Source: Syntrophaceae bacterium
Lineage (GTDB): Bacteria; Desulfobacterota; SM23-61
Direction of reading: 5' to 3'
Length of the DNA: 34,788 nt
NCBI GenBank assembly: GCA_013388675.1
Contig: JACAEW010000237.1
Coordinates: forward strand, 1-34,788
Shown here piece by piece: positions 25,293 through 33,898 of the stretch. Within the stretch, counting starts at the first letter, position 1. Each line of letters opens with the position of its first letter. Under the pieces are notes generated by a model. That model worked only from the letters and a program-made list of their open reading frames with translations. It was not told where the DNA came from and ran no database searches. Made by a program: the position numbers and the translations under genes.

Positions 25293-26270
25293 TTAAGGAG
25301 CCTTTTTTTCTTTGCCCACCTTTTTGAGCCAGAACTGGACATCTTCCAGGTCGGGAAACTCCCCTTGCAGGAAGACCCGGAGTTTGTCCACAACCCTTTT
25401 TTCGATCTGACGGGCTCGTTCCCGGGAAATTTTCAGCTGGTCTCCGGCTTCCTGCAGGGTGACGGGTTCATCGGCCAGGAGGCGGTTTTTCAGGAGGAAG
25501 GCCTCTTTGGGCCTCAGCCCCTGGGTGAACTCGTCGATCTTATTTCCAAGAATTTCGTTGAACTGGGTATCGGCAACGGTTTTTTCCAGCGTATCTCCCG
25601 CCGGGAGGATATCCATGTAGGTCTGGCGGCCGTTTCCTTCCAGGGGGGCGTTCAGCGAGAGGTCCCCGCCTTCCAGCCGCTGGTTCATTTCGCTCACTTC
25701 CTCCTTGGACACGTTCAAAGCCCCGGCCAGCAGCTTCGGTCCGGGGTCAAAGCCCATGGCCTCCAGGCGTCCCTTCTCCTTCTTCAGCCGGAAGAAGAGT
25801 TTCCGCTGGGCCTGGGTCGTCCCGATCTTCACCAGGCTCCAATTATCGATCAGGAATTTGAGGATATAGGCGCGGATCCACCACGAGGCATAGGAGGAAA
25901 GCTTCACCTCCCGGTAAGGGTCGAACTTCTTCACCGCCTGCATGAGGCCCAGGTTCCCTTCCTGGATCAAGTCAAGGAGGTTGCTGTAGGCTCGCTGGTA
26001 TTCGAAGGCAATTTTCACCACCAGCCGCAGATTGGACACCACCAACCGCAGGGCCGCGCTGCGGTCCTTTTCCTCCCTCCACTTCCGGGCCAGAGCTCTT
26101 TCCTCCTCCCGGGTAAGGAGGGGGAACTTGCGGACCTCCCAAAGGTATCTTTTCAAGGGATCGAAGACCTCGACGGGCCCCGATTTTTCCGCCACGACCA
26201 GGTCTTTGGGCTCGGCCGGCAGTAGGTCTTGAGGAAGGAGGAGGTCTTTTTCCGTATCGCTTTCCTTCAT
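25293..26270 (-). CDS. rpoH: RNA polymerase heat-shock sigma factor, RpoH type
   Basis: The 325-residue protein has sigma regions 1.2, 2 and 4. Region 2 includes NLRLVVKIAFEYQRAYSNLL, DLIQEGNLGLMQAVKKFDP and SSYASWWIRAYILKFL. It is followed by the RpoH box QRKLFFRLKK, which separates sigma-32 from sigma-70. Region 4.2 has VTLQEAGDQLKISRERARQI. The start at 26270 overlaps the stop of the upstream HtrA gene by 4 bases (ATGA), implying translational coupling; longer readings of the frame run over the htrA gene. Its likely targets are heat-shock genes such as dnaK, clpB and hsp20 in this same block. Confidence 0.93.
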   Translation of the reverse strand: MKESDTEKDLLLPQDLLPAEPKDLVVAEKSGPVEVFDPLKRYLWEVRKFPLLTREEERALARKWREEKDRSAALRLVVSNLRLVVKIAFEYQRAYSNLLDLIQEGNLGLMQAVKKFDPYREVKLSSYASWWIRAYILKFLIDNWSLVKIGTTQAQRKLFFRLKKEKGRLEAMGFDPGPKLLAGALNVSKEEVSEMNQRLEGGDLSLNAPLEGNGRQTYMDILPAGDTLEKTVADTQFNEILGNKIDEFTQGLRPKEAFLLKNRLLADEPVTLQEAGDQLKISRERARQIEKRVVDKLRVFLQGEFPDLEDVQFWLKKVGKEKKAP

Positions 26271-27691
26271 TGAACTCCCACGGTGAGATAGCCTGTTTCC
26301 CCCGTTCGCCAATCCCGCACCAGGAGTAAAACCTCCTGCCCAGGGGGTAGATTTTCCACGATCCGCTGATAATCTTTCGGCCCCCGCAGGGGCTGCTGGT
26401 TGATCTGATAAATGATATCCCCCACCTCCAGTCCGGCCCGGGCGGCCGGGCCTTGGGGATCGACCCGGGCCACCAAAACTCCGTCGCGGAAGCTCAACCG
26501 CCGTTTGCGCGCCTCGAGGACGGAAATCTCCTTCACCTCCATCCCCAGACGGCCCTCGATTTCCAGCGCTGCCGCACGCGCCGAAGGAAGGTAGGCCTCC
26601 ACCACCGCCTGGGCATTGAGGGTCTCGCCTTTGCGCACGAGGCCGATGTCCACCCTCTTCCCCGGGCGGGTCCCGGCCAGGCGATTGCGCAACTCGTTGG
26701 CGTTTTCCACGGCCACCCCGTCCAGGCTCACGATCACGTCCCCCCGCCGGATGCCCGCCTTTTCCGCCGGCCCCCCCTTCGTTACATCGGACACCAGCGC
26801 TCCTTTGGGAATCTTCAGGTTCAGACTCCGGGCCAGCGAAGGAGTCACCTCTTGGAGGCTCAGCCCCAACCACCCGCGGGTGACCTTGCCGGTCTTGATG
26901 AGGGACTCGGCCACGGCCGCCGCCATGTTGCTGGGGATGGCGAACCCGATTCCTTCAAACCCGCCGGATTCGGAGACGATGGCCGCATTGACCCCGATAA
27001 CCTCTCCCCACAGGCTGAGCAAAGGGCCGCCGCTGTTCCCCGGGTTGATGGCCGCGTCGGTCTGGATAAAATCCTGGTAGCTGGAAGGGTCCAAGATGCC
27101 CGCACGGTGCTTGGCGCTGATGATCCCGGCGGTTACCGTCTGCTCCAGCCCGCGGGGGTTGCCGATGGCCACGACCCACTCCCCCACCCGCAGCTTGTCC
27201 GAGTCCCCGAATTTTAGATAAGGAATGTTCTTTGGCGGTTGGAACTTGATCACCGCCAGGTCGGTCTTGGGGTCGGCCCCGACGATTTTCGCCTCGAACG
27301 CTTCGCCCGATCCCATTTTAACCTGAATCTTCGCCGCTCCCGCGACCACATGGTTGTTGGTCACGATATGGCCTTCTGGGTCGATAATCATTCCCGTCCC
27401 AATTCCCCGCACCTCCCTCGGGTCGATTCGGGGCCTCGGGGGAGTTCCGAAGAAAAAGCGGAAAAAAGGGTCTCCCTCGAAGGGAAAGACCGGCGATGGG
27501 ACCTGGACCCTCTGGGTCACCTCGATGTGGACCACGGCGGGCATGGCCTTCTGGGCCACCTCGGCGATGGCCGTAGTCAGGTCGGGGAAATTGGCTTTCT
27601 GGGCTTCCGCCCCCGTTAATGACAGGCCCAATAGCCCGCCCGGAATGAGCAGAAGGGCGGTCCATGCTTTTTTTCGGTTGAACCAAGCCAT
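26267..27691 (-). CDS. Second DegP/HtrA serine protease, coupled to rpoH
   Basis: The 474-residue protein has a signal peptide ending near LTGAEAQ (about residue 31). Its trypsin-like domain carries H114 (TNNHVVAG), D144 (KTDLAVIK) and S220 (NPGNSGGPL). Two PDZ domains (about 270-355 and 385-465) contain GIRRGDVIVSLDG and GLEVGDIIYQINQQPL. It is an envelope quality-control protease. Its stop overlaps the rpoH start, so an envelope protease and the cytoplasmic heat-shock sigma are made together. It is distinct from the HtrA at 11737-13260, which lacks a cleavable-looking signal. Confidence 0.95.
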   Translation of the reverse strand: MAWFNRKKAWTALLLIPGGLLGLSLTGAEAQKANFPDLTTAIAEVAQKAMPAVVHIEVTQRVQVPSPVFPFEGDPFFRFFFGTPPRPRIDPREVRGIGTGMIIDPEGHIVTNNHVVAGAAKIQVKMGSGEAFEAKIVGADPKTDLAVIKFQPPKNIPYLKFGDSDKLRVGEWVVAIGNPRGLEQTVTAGIISAKHRAGILDPSSYQDFIQTDAAINPGNSGGPLLSLWGEVIGVNAAIVSESGGFEGIGFAIPSNMAAAVAESLIKTGKVTRGWLGLSLQEVTPSLARSLNLKIPKGALVSDVTKGGPAEKAGIRRGDVIVSLDGVAVENANELRNRLAGTRPGKRVDIGLVRKGETLNAQAVVEAYLPSARAAALEIEGRLGMEVKEISVLEARKRRLSFRDGVLVARVDPQGPAARAGLEVGDIIYQINQQPLRGPKDYQRIVENLPPGQEVLLLVRDWRTGETGYLTVGVQ

Positions 27692-27871
27692 AGCTTAGAG
27701 CGGCTCTGAGCGAATGACAAGCATCCCTGCCCCCGAATTGGGCCGGGGATTCACTTCCCCACTCCGAAGGCGGAGCGCTATGCGGGGAAAGTTTAAAAAA
27801 TTCCTGGATTTGTAAATCATTCTATTCCCCCCCCGATTGAATGTCAAATGGCCCTGCCCAGGCTCCATCTA
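27692..27871. other. Divergent intergenic region between htrA and ychF
   Basis: About 180 bases without coding potential. It must contain the htrA-rpoH promoter on the minus strand, but I see no strong consensus match. A GGCCGGGGA-type GC-rich stretch lies near 27740-27755, and CGAAGGCGGAGCG near 27765. Confidence 0.4.
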
Positions 27872-27900
27872 TTGCTCGACCCTTCTCTTTTCAGTATAAT
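27872..27900 (+). promoter_or_regulatory. Sigma-70 promoter of ychF
   Basis: TTGCTC (27872-27877) and a perfect TATAAT (27895-27900) are separated by 17 bases, about 40 bases upstream of the ychF start. Confidence 0.75.
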
Positions 27901-27941
27901 GTTCCAGGAAATTACCCGCCGATCAGGCCCGGGAGGAAATC

Positions 27942-29033
27942 TTGGGATTCGTATGCGGCATCATCGGCCTTCCCAATGCCGGGAAATCCACCCTTTTCAA
28001 CGCCCTTAGCTCGGCCAAGGCCCACGTGGCCAGCTACCCTTTTTGCACCATCGAGCCCAACCAGGGAATCGTTCCCGTTCCCGATGAAAGGCTGCAAAAG
28101 CTCGCTCAAATTCTGAAACCCGAAAAGGTCACCCCTACGATCCTGGAATTCTGGGATATCGCCGGCCTGGTAAAAGGGGCCAGCAAAGGGGAAGGGCTGG
28201 GAAACCAATTCCTGGGACACATCCGCAACGTGGACGCCCTGGTCCACGTGGTCCGCTGTTTCGAGGCGGAAAGCGTAACCCATGTTTACGCCACTCTGGA
28301 CCCCAAGCGGGATATCGAGATCGTCCAGACCGAACTCATCCTGGCCGACCTTCAGACCGTGGAAAAGCATCTCAGCAAAGCCCTCCACCAGGCGAAAGTG
28401 GGGGACAAAAAATCCTCCGCCGAAGTGCCGGTCCTTAAGGCCATTCAGGATCGGCTGGCCAGGGGAAGCCCGGCGGCCGGTCTGGCCTTTTCCGAAGAGG
28501 GTCAGAGGGTCTTCCGCTCATTGGAGCTTCTCACCGCCAAACCGGTCTTGTATGTGGCCAATGCCAGCGAGAAAGAGCTGAAGGAGCGCCGCTGGATTCC
28601 TCCGGTGGAAGAACTGGCGGCGCGCGAGAAAGCTCCCGTAGTGGTCCTCTGCGGCGATTTGGAGGCCGAGATGGCCGAACTCTCCCCCGCCGAGCGGGAT
28701 GAGTTCCTTAGCGACATGGGACTCCAGGACCCCGCCCTGAATCAACTCATCCGGGTGGGGTACGGCCTGCTGGACCTGATCACCTTCTACACCACCGTCG
28801 GGCCGGAACTCCGCGCCTGGACCGTTCCCCGCGGAACATCGGTCCCCCAGGCGGCGGGGAAAATCCATACGGATATGGAGCGGGGGTTCATCCGCGCGGA
28901 GGTCATCTCCTTCGACGAATTCGTCGCCGCCGGTTCCTCGGCTGCGGCCAAGGAAAAGGGGTTGATCCGGGTCGAGGGAAAAGAGTACCGCGTCCAGGAC
29001 GGCGATATCCTGCATATCCGGTTCCATGTCTGA
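27942..29033 (+). CDS. ychF: Ribosome-associated ATPase YchF (OLA1/Obg family)
   Basis: The 363-residue P-loop protein has G1 GLPNAGKST (9-17), the G3-type region DIAGLVKGASKGEGLGNQFL and a C-terminal TGS domain (about 278-360). The segment YVANASEKEL matches the altered G4 position of YchF, which prefers ATP over GTP. YchF binds ribosomes and affects stress responses. The start is TTG at 27942, fixed by GGGAGG 7 bases upstream and by homology at the first residues (GFVCGIIGLPN). It is the first gene of the plus-strand series and overlaps the next gene by 8 bases. Confidence 0.96.
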   Translation: MGFVCGIIGLPNAGKSTLFNALSSAKAHVASYPFCTIEPNQGIVPVPDERLQKLAQILKPEKVTPTILEFWDIAGLVKGASKGEGLGNQFLGHIRNVDALVHVVRCFEAESVTHVYATLDPKRDIEIVQTELILADLQTVEKHLSKALHQAKVGDKKSSAEVPVLKAIQDRLARGSPAAGLAFSEEGQRVFRSLELLTAKPVLYVANASEKELKERRWIPPVEELAAREKAPVVVLCGDLEAEMAELSPAERDEFLSDMGLQDPALNQLIRVGYGLLDLITFYTTVGPELRAWTVPRGTSVPQAAGKIHTDMERGFIRAEVISFDEFVAAGSSAAAKEKGLIRVEGKEYRVQDGDILHIRFHV

Positions 29034-29931
29034 AACCCGCTCCTCGCTTTCGAACCCCCTGCGCGCCGCAATCGTCCTCCCCGCGGGGCTGGCGGCCATG
29101 TCCTTTGCCTCCATCCTCATCCGCTTTTGCGATGCCCCTCCCCTGGTGATCGCCGCCTACCGCCTGACCCTGGCAACCTCGATCCTTCTCCTCCTGGCCC
29201 TGCCGACAACCCTCCGCGAGTCCCGCCGTTTGACCCGGAAGGAGATTTTTCCCTCCATGGGCGCAGGCCTATTTCTCTGTTTCCATTTCGCCTTCTGGAT
29301 CACTTCGCTGAAGTACACGACCGTGGCCAGCTCGGTGATCTTTGTGACCACGAACCCCATATTTGTGGCCATCGCCTCCGCCTTCATCCTCGGGGAAAAA
29401 ATATCCCCGGCCCTGTTTCTTTCCATCCTCCTGGCCGTAGTCGGCGGAATGGTCATCGGCTGGGGTGACCTGGGAAAAGGCCAGGACCCGGTTTACGGAG
29501 ATTTTCTCTCCCTCCTGGGAGCGGTCATGGCCAGCGGCTTACTCCTGGTGGGCAGGAGAGTGCGCCAGAAGGTCAGCCTTACAACTTATATAACCCATGT
29601 TTACGGGGTGGCCGCTGTTTCCCTGGTCCTTCTGGCTTTCCTCAACGGGGATGCTTTATTCGGCCACTCGCCCAAAGACTACCTGCTCTTCCTGCTCCTG
29701 GCCGTGGGACCGCAACTGATCGGGCATTCCTCCCTCAACTGGGCCTTGAGGTTTTTTCCCGCCACCCTGGTGGCGGTGTTCATCCTGGGAGAACCGATCG
29801 GGGCAGCCCTCCTGGCTTATTTCATCCTGGGGGAAAGCCCCGGAGTCGGCCTTCTTGTTGGAGGTGCCATGGTTCTTCTCGGCATTTACCTGTCGGTGAG
29901 GCAAGAGAGGCGGCTGGGGAAAAATTCATGA
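29026..29931 (+). CDS. DMT/EamA family transporter
   Basis: The 301-residue protein has about ten hydrophobic helices arranged as two EamA repeats. Recognisable segments are TTVASSVIFVTTNPIFVAIA in the first repeat, with AFILGEKIS, and GHSSLNWALRFFPATLVAVF in the second, with GEPIGAALLAYFILGESPG. Such carriers export or import metabolites across the inner membrane; the substrate cannot be read from sequence. Its start overlaps the ychF stop by 8 bases and its stop overlaps the next start by 4 bases, so the three genes are tightly coupled. Confidence 0.92.
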   Translation: MSETRSSLSNPLRAAIVLPAGLAAMSFASILIRFCDAPPLVIAAYRLTLATSILLLLALPTTLRESRRLTRKEIFPSMGAGLFLCFHFAFWITSLKYTTVASSVIFVTTNPIFVAIASAFILGEKISPALFLSILLAVVGGMVIGWGDLGKGQDPVYGDFLSLLGAVMASGLLLVGRRVRQKVSLTTYITHVYGVAAVSLVLLAFLNGDALFGHSPKDYLLFLLLAVGPQLIGHSSLNWALRFFPATLVAVFILGEPIGAALLAYFILGESPGVGLLVGGAMVLLGIYLSVRQERRLGKNS

Positions 29932-30689
29932 GGAATGGGAAATTCGCAATGGGAATTGCGGAGGGGGGGAAAGCCTCTTGCCTTCCATCCAGGGCCTTCG
30001 GCTTTTGGCCATGTTTTCCTCTACCTGCCCTGCGGTCTTCTCGGTTGATCTTTGTTTTTTGGGTTCTCCTTCTTCTTTTGGCCGCCTGCGCACCCAAGAA
30101 AATCACCTACCCCCCCTATGAACCGGGGAAAGAAATCCGCTACCGGGAAACCGGGATCGCTTCCTGGTACGGGGAAGATTTCCACGGGCGGAAAACGGCC
30201 AATGGGGAAACCTACGACATGCACGCCATGACCGCAGCCCACCGAACGCTGCCCTTCAACACCCGGGTTCGGGTCACCAACCTGGATAACGGCCGGAAGA
30301 CGGAGCTACGAATCAACGACCGCGGTCCCTTTGTCCCCGGACGGATTATCGATTTGTCCCGGAGCGGAGCGAAAGAGCTCGAAATGCTGGGACCGGGAAC
30401 GGCGAAAGTGCTCGTGGAAGCAGTCGGATTTGCCCCGGGAGCGGCCCTTTCACTCGAAGGAACCTATTCGATCCAATTGGGAGCTTTTCTGGAGAGAGAT
30501 AATGCCTACCGGTTCCGGGAGGACCTGGCCAAACGACATCCCCACGTGCGCGTGGTCCTGTGGGAAACCCACACCAAACGGTTCTACCGCGTCCGCCTGG
30601 GCGCCTTCCGCACCGAAGAACAGGCCCGGCGCTACCAGGAAAACCTGAGGAAGGAAAGCCTGAGCGGCTTCGTCGTGCGGGAAGACTGA
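29928..30689 (+). CDS. rlpA: RlpA-like septal lytic transglycosylase lipoprotein with SPOR domain
   Basis: The 253-residue protein has a long N-terminus ending in a lipobox LAAC (C54), followed by the RlpA double-psi beta-barrel. The barrel has GIASWYGEDFHGRKTANGE and the catalytic-type RINDRGPFVPGRIIDLS. A C-terminal SPOR domain (about 178-253, starting YSIQLGAF) targets denuded septal peptidoglycan. RlpA cleaves naked glycan strands during cell division. The ATG at 29928 overlaps the upstream stop by 4 bases, but the first ~36 residues precede the hydrophobic signal and are partly encoded by repeat sequence, so translation may begin later. Confidence 0.92.
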   Translation: MRNGKFAMGIAEGGKASCLPSRAFGFWPCFPLPALRSSRLIFVFWVLLLLLAACAPKKITYPPYEPGKEIRYRETGIASWYGEDFHGRKTANGETYDMHAMTAAHRTLPFNTRVRVTNLDNGRKTELRINDRGPFVPGRIIDLSRSGAKELEMLGPGTAKVLVEAVGFAPGAALSLEGTYSIQLGAFLERDNAYRFREDLAKRHPHVRVVLWETHTKRFYRVRLGAFRTEEQARRYQENLRKESLSGFVVRED

Positions 30690-30913
30690 TTGAAATGCGG
30701 AATTCGGAATGCGGATTTTGGAATAAATATACGATCCTTCGTCTAATGAAACGGAGGTCTGCGCAGAGAAATGATGAATCTTTTTTGAATCCTGAGAATC
30801 TGATTTTGTCTACATCCAAATATCTCGTTTTTCCCGCATTCCCCATTCCGCATTCCGCATTTGATCGGGGTCCTTTTCTCCGCCCCTTTCTTGTGATATA
30901 TTTTCTTAAAAAA
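30690..30913. repeat. Intergenic region flanked by inverted GGAATGCGG repeats
   Basis: AAATGCGGAATTCGGAATGC (from 30693) at the left and GCATTCCGCATTCCGCATTT-type sequence (30838-30863) at the right form an inverted pair around about 120 AT-rich bases. No coding region is supported. A GATATATTTT stretch near 30895 could hold the -10 of a promoter for the M16 genes, but no good -35 is seen. Confidence 0.55.
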
Positions 30914-30928
30914 ATGGGAGCGTCGGAA

Positions 30929-32431
30929 GTGAATCTTTTTCCCAAGCGCAAGAGTTTTCCGGTCCTGATCCTGCTTTTCCTGCTTCCCGCTTCGGCCTTT
31001 TCCTTTTCCCTGGAGGGGCGGGTCAAGGAGTTCACCCTGGATAACGGGATGAAGGTGTTGATGCTGGAGCGCCGCCAATCCCCGACCCTCTCTTTCTACA
31101 TCCGGTTTCGCGTGGGCGCAGTGGATGAAAATGTGGGGGCCACCGGGACCGCCCACCTCCTGGAACACATGCTCTTCAAGGGAACCCGAACCCTGGGGAC
31201 CAAGAACTACGCCGAAGAGGAAAAAGTCCTGAGCCGCCTGGATTCCGTGGTTGCCACCCTCGAGGCGGAAAGAGCCAAAGGAGAGAAAGCGGACAAGGAT
31301 TTTCTCCGACACCTGGAAGAGACCTTTCAGAAGCTCCAGGCCGAACATAAAAAATGGGTGGTCAAGGATGAGATCGAGCGGGTTTACTCCGAAAACGGCG
31401 CAGTCGGGTTCAATGCCTTTACCAGCCAGGATAGCACGGCTTACGTGGTCAGCCTCCCCTCCAACCGACTCGAGCTGTGGGCGCGGATCGAATCGGACCG
31501 CTTGTTGAACCCCGTGCTGCGGGAATTCTACTCGGAACGGGATGTGGTCATGGAGGAGCGCCGCCGGACCTACGATTCCAAGCCGGAGCGAAAGATGATG
31601 GAGCATTTCCTGGCCGCTTCCTTCATCGCCCACCCGTATGGTCGGCCGATCATCGGATGGGCCTCCGATATCCAGAGCCTGGATAGGCAGGCCACGGAGG
31701 AGTTCTTCCGCACCTTCTATTCCCCGGCCAACACTACCCTGGCCATCGTGGGGGATATGAATCCGGAAGAGGCCTTGCCCCTAATCAAGAAATACTTCGA
31801 AAGGATCCCCCGGCAGGTCCTTCCTCCTCCCTTGAAAACCCGGGAGCCAGAGCAGGCCGGGGAGCGGCGCATCCAGGTGGAGGCCGATGCCAACCCCGAA
31901 TTGATCATGGGATTTCACAAGCCCAACTCCCCCCACCCGGATGACGCCGTGTGCGAAATCATCGAAGGGGTCCTGAGCTACGGCCGAACCTCCCGCCTCT
32001 ACCGCCGCCTTGTGGAAGGGGAGAAAATCGCCGTCAGCGCTTCGGCCTCCAACGGTTTTCCCGGAGAGCGCTATCCCAACCTCTTTATTCTCTCCGGGAC
32101 GCCGCGCCACCCCCACTCCCTGGCGGAACTGGAAAAGGCCTTGCTCGAGGAGTTGGAACGTTTGAAGAAAGAACCGGTCGCCCTCCCCGAGCTGCAAAAA
32201 ATCAGAAACCAGATTCAGACCTCTTTTCTCCGGAATCTCGATTCCAATTCCAGCCTGGCCTACTGGCTCTCGTATGGCCAGTCTCTTTTCGGGACCTGGC
32301 GCTACGTCACCGATCGCATCCAGGCGTATGAGAAGGTGACCCCGGAAGATGTGCGCCGGGTGGCCCAAAAATACTTCATCCCGCGAAATCGAACCGTAGC
32401 CACCCTGGTAAAGCCGTCCCCGACTCCTTGA
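30929..32431 (+). CDS. M16 family zinc metallopeptidase, active type
   Basis: The 500-residue protein starts with a signal peptide (KRKSFPVLILLFLLPASAFS). The inverted zinc motif H76-L-L-E79-H80 lies in GTAHLLEHMLFKGT, followed by the family region GAVGFNAFTSQDSTAYVVSL. The C-terminal half carries the pitrilysin/MPP-like domain with SYGRTSRLYRRLVEGEK. These peptidases act in the periplasm on small peptides or misfolded fragments. I choose the GTG at 30929 because GGGAG lies 8 bases upstream; the ATG at 30914 lacks a ribosome site. It is paired with a non-catalytic partner immediately downstream. Confidence 0.9.
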   Translation: MNLFPKRKSFPVLILLFLLPASAFSFSLEGRVKEFTLDNGMKVLMLERRQSPTLSFYIRFRVGAVDENVGATGTAHLLEHMLFKGTRTLGTKNYAEEEKVLSRLDSVVATLEAERAKGEKADKDFLRHLEETFQKLQAEHKKWVVKDEIERVYSENGAVGFNAFTSQDSTAYVVSLPSNRLELWARIESDRLLNPVLREFYSERDVVMEERRRTYDSKPERKMMEHFLAASFIAHPYGRPIIGWASDIQSLDRQATEEFFRTFYSPANTTLAIVGDMNPEEALPLIKKYFERIPRQVLPPPLKTREPEQAGERRIQVEADANPELIMGFHKPNSPHPDDAVCEIIEGVLSYGRTSRLYRRLVEGEKIAVSASASNGFPGERYPNLFILSGTPRHPHSLAELEKALLEELERLKKEPVALPELQKIRNQIQTSFLRNLDSNSSLAYWLSYGQSLFGTWRYVTDRIQAYEKVTPEDVRRVAQKYFIPRNRTVATLVKPSPTP

Positions 32432-32451
32432 TTCAGAGGAAAAGAGAACCT

Positions 32452-33888
32452 ATGAAGCGCCGGACACTTGGTTTTTTTCTCATCCTTCTTTTCTTTTTGG
32501 GCCTGATCGGCGGAGGGGCAAACGCCCAGGAGGATGACCTCCTCAAGCACCCCCGGGACATGAAATTTCCCCCCCTCTCCTTCCATCCGCCCAAAGCCGA
32601 TCGCACGGTGCTATCCAACGGGATCGTGGTTTACTTCCTGGAAAACCCGGAACTCCCCCTGATCCGGATTTCCGCCCTGATCCGCACCGGCTCCATCCAG
32701 GACCCGCCCGGCAAAAGCGGGCTGGCCCGCTTGACCGCCGGGGTCATGCGCAACGGGGGCGCCGAGGGCCGGCCTTTCAAGGAAATCAACGAGACCCTGG
32801 AAGCGTTGGCGGCGCAAATCGAGTTTTCCATGGAAATGGAGTCGGGAAGCGGTTACCTTTTCGCCCGGAAACAGGATTTTCCCAGCGTCCTGCCCATTTT
32901 TGCCGATCTCCTCATGTGGCCCTCCTTCGACCCCGGCCAGCTCGACTTGGCCAAGAAGGCGGAGATCGAAGCCATCCGGCGGCAAAACGACAACCCGGAG
33001 GAGATCGCCTACCGGGAATTCCGCAGGGCCCTCTACCGGGGCAATGCCCGGGGCCGGACTCCCACCGTAGAATCCATCGAGAGCATCAAACGAGAAGACC
33101 TGATCGTTTTTCACCGGAAGTATTTTCACCCCACCACGCTTTTCCTGGGAGTTTCCGGAGACTTCAAAAAGGAGGAAATGATCCCCCTCCTGGAAAAAAC
33201 TTTCGGAAGCTGGAACCGCTCTCTTGTAGAAATCCCGGCCATCGACCTTCCCTCCCCCCAGGGGGAGAAATCCATCTACCTTGCGCCCAAGGACATTCCC
33301 GCCTCGACGATCCTTTTGGGACACCTTTCCCTCCCCCAGAGCCATCCGGATTACTTTCCCTTCAAGGTATTGAACTTCATCCTCGGAGGGGGAGGTTTTA
33401 ACTCCCGCCTCACCCAGGAGGTCCGCTCCAACCGGGGCTTGGCCTACAGCGTGGGAAGCTTCTACAGCGGCCGGGTGGGATACGGGGTTTTCGGGGCCCT
33501 CTGCCAGACCCAGGCCGCCACCACTCACCAAGCCATATCTCTGCTTTATGAAATCATCGGGGGGATGAAGGACAAGCCGCCCACGCCGGAAGAGGTCGAG
33601 TGGGCCAAGAGCACCCTGATCAACCAGTTCATCTTTTCCTTCTCTTCTTCGGCGGCCGTCGTCGGGCAGCAGATGAGGCTCGAATACGACGGCCTCTCCG
33701 ATGACTATCTCGAAAAATACCGGGAGAGGGTGGCTTCGGTGACCGTAGCCGACCTGGAGCGGGCCGCCCGGGAACACCTCCATCCGGAAAAATCCGTCCT
33801 GGTCGTCGTGGGCCGGGAAGAGGGTTTCGAAAAGCCCCTCTCCTCCTTCGGAACCGTCACCCGCATCGAGTTAAAATCCTCTCCGTAA
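32452..33888 (+). CDS. M16 family peptidase homologue lacking the zinc motif
   Basis: The 478-residue protein has a signal peptide ending near GGGANAQ. It aligns with M16 peptidases (SGLARLTAGVMRNGGAEGR, FILGGGGFNSRLTQEVRSNR, GLAYSVGSFYSGRVGYGVF). Where HxxEH should stand it reads RLTAGVM, so it cannot bind zinc as the active subunit does. It retains the RGLAYSV region that completes the partner's active site in heterodimeric M16B enzymes. The ATG at 32452 lies 20 bases after the upstream stop. It probably forms a heterodimer with the preceding protein; that is inference from family knowledge. Confidence 0.9.
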   Translation: MKRRTLGFFLILLFFLGLIGGGANAQEDDLLKHPRDMKFPPLSFHPPKADRTVLSNGIVVYFLENPELPLIRISALIRTGSIQDPPGKSGLARLTAGVMRNGGAEGRPFKEINETLEALAAQIEFSMEMESGSGYLFARKQDFPSVLPIFADLLMWPSFDPGQLDLAKKAEIEAIRRQNDNPEEIAYREFRRALYRGNARGRTPTVESIESIKREDLIVFHRKYFHPTTLFLGVSGDFKKEEMIPLLEKTFGSWNRSLVEIPAIDLPSPQGEKSIYLAPKDIPASTILLGHLSLPQSHPDYFPFKVLNFILGGGGFNSRLTQEVRSNRGLAYSVGSFYSGRVGYGVFGALCQTQAATTHQAISLLYEIIGGMKDKPPTPEEVEWAKSTLINQFIFSFSSSAAVVGQQMRLEYDGLSDDYLEKYRERVASVTVADLERAAREHLHPEKSVLVVVGREEGFEKPLSSFGTVTRIELKSSP

Positions 33889-33898
33889 AGGGAGAAAA

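Noticed and set aside
26271-26873. Long N-terminal extension of RpoH
   Set aside because: It overlaps the HtrA coding sequence in another frame, and sigma-factor homology begins after 26270.
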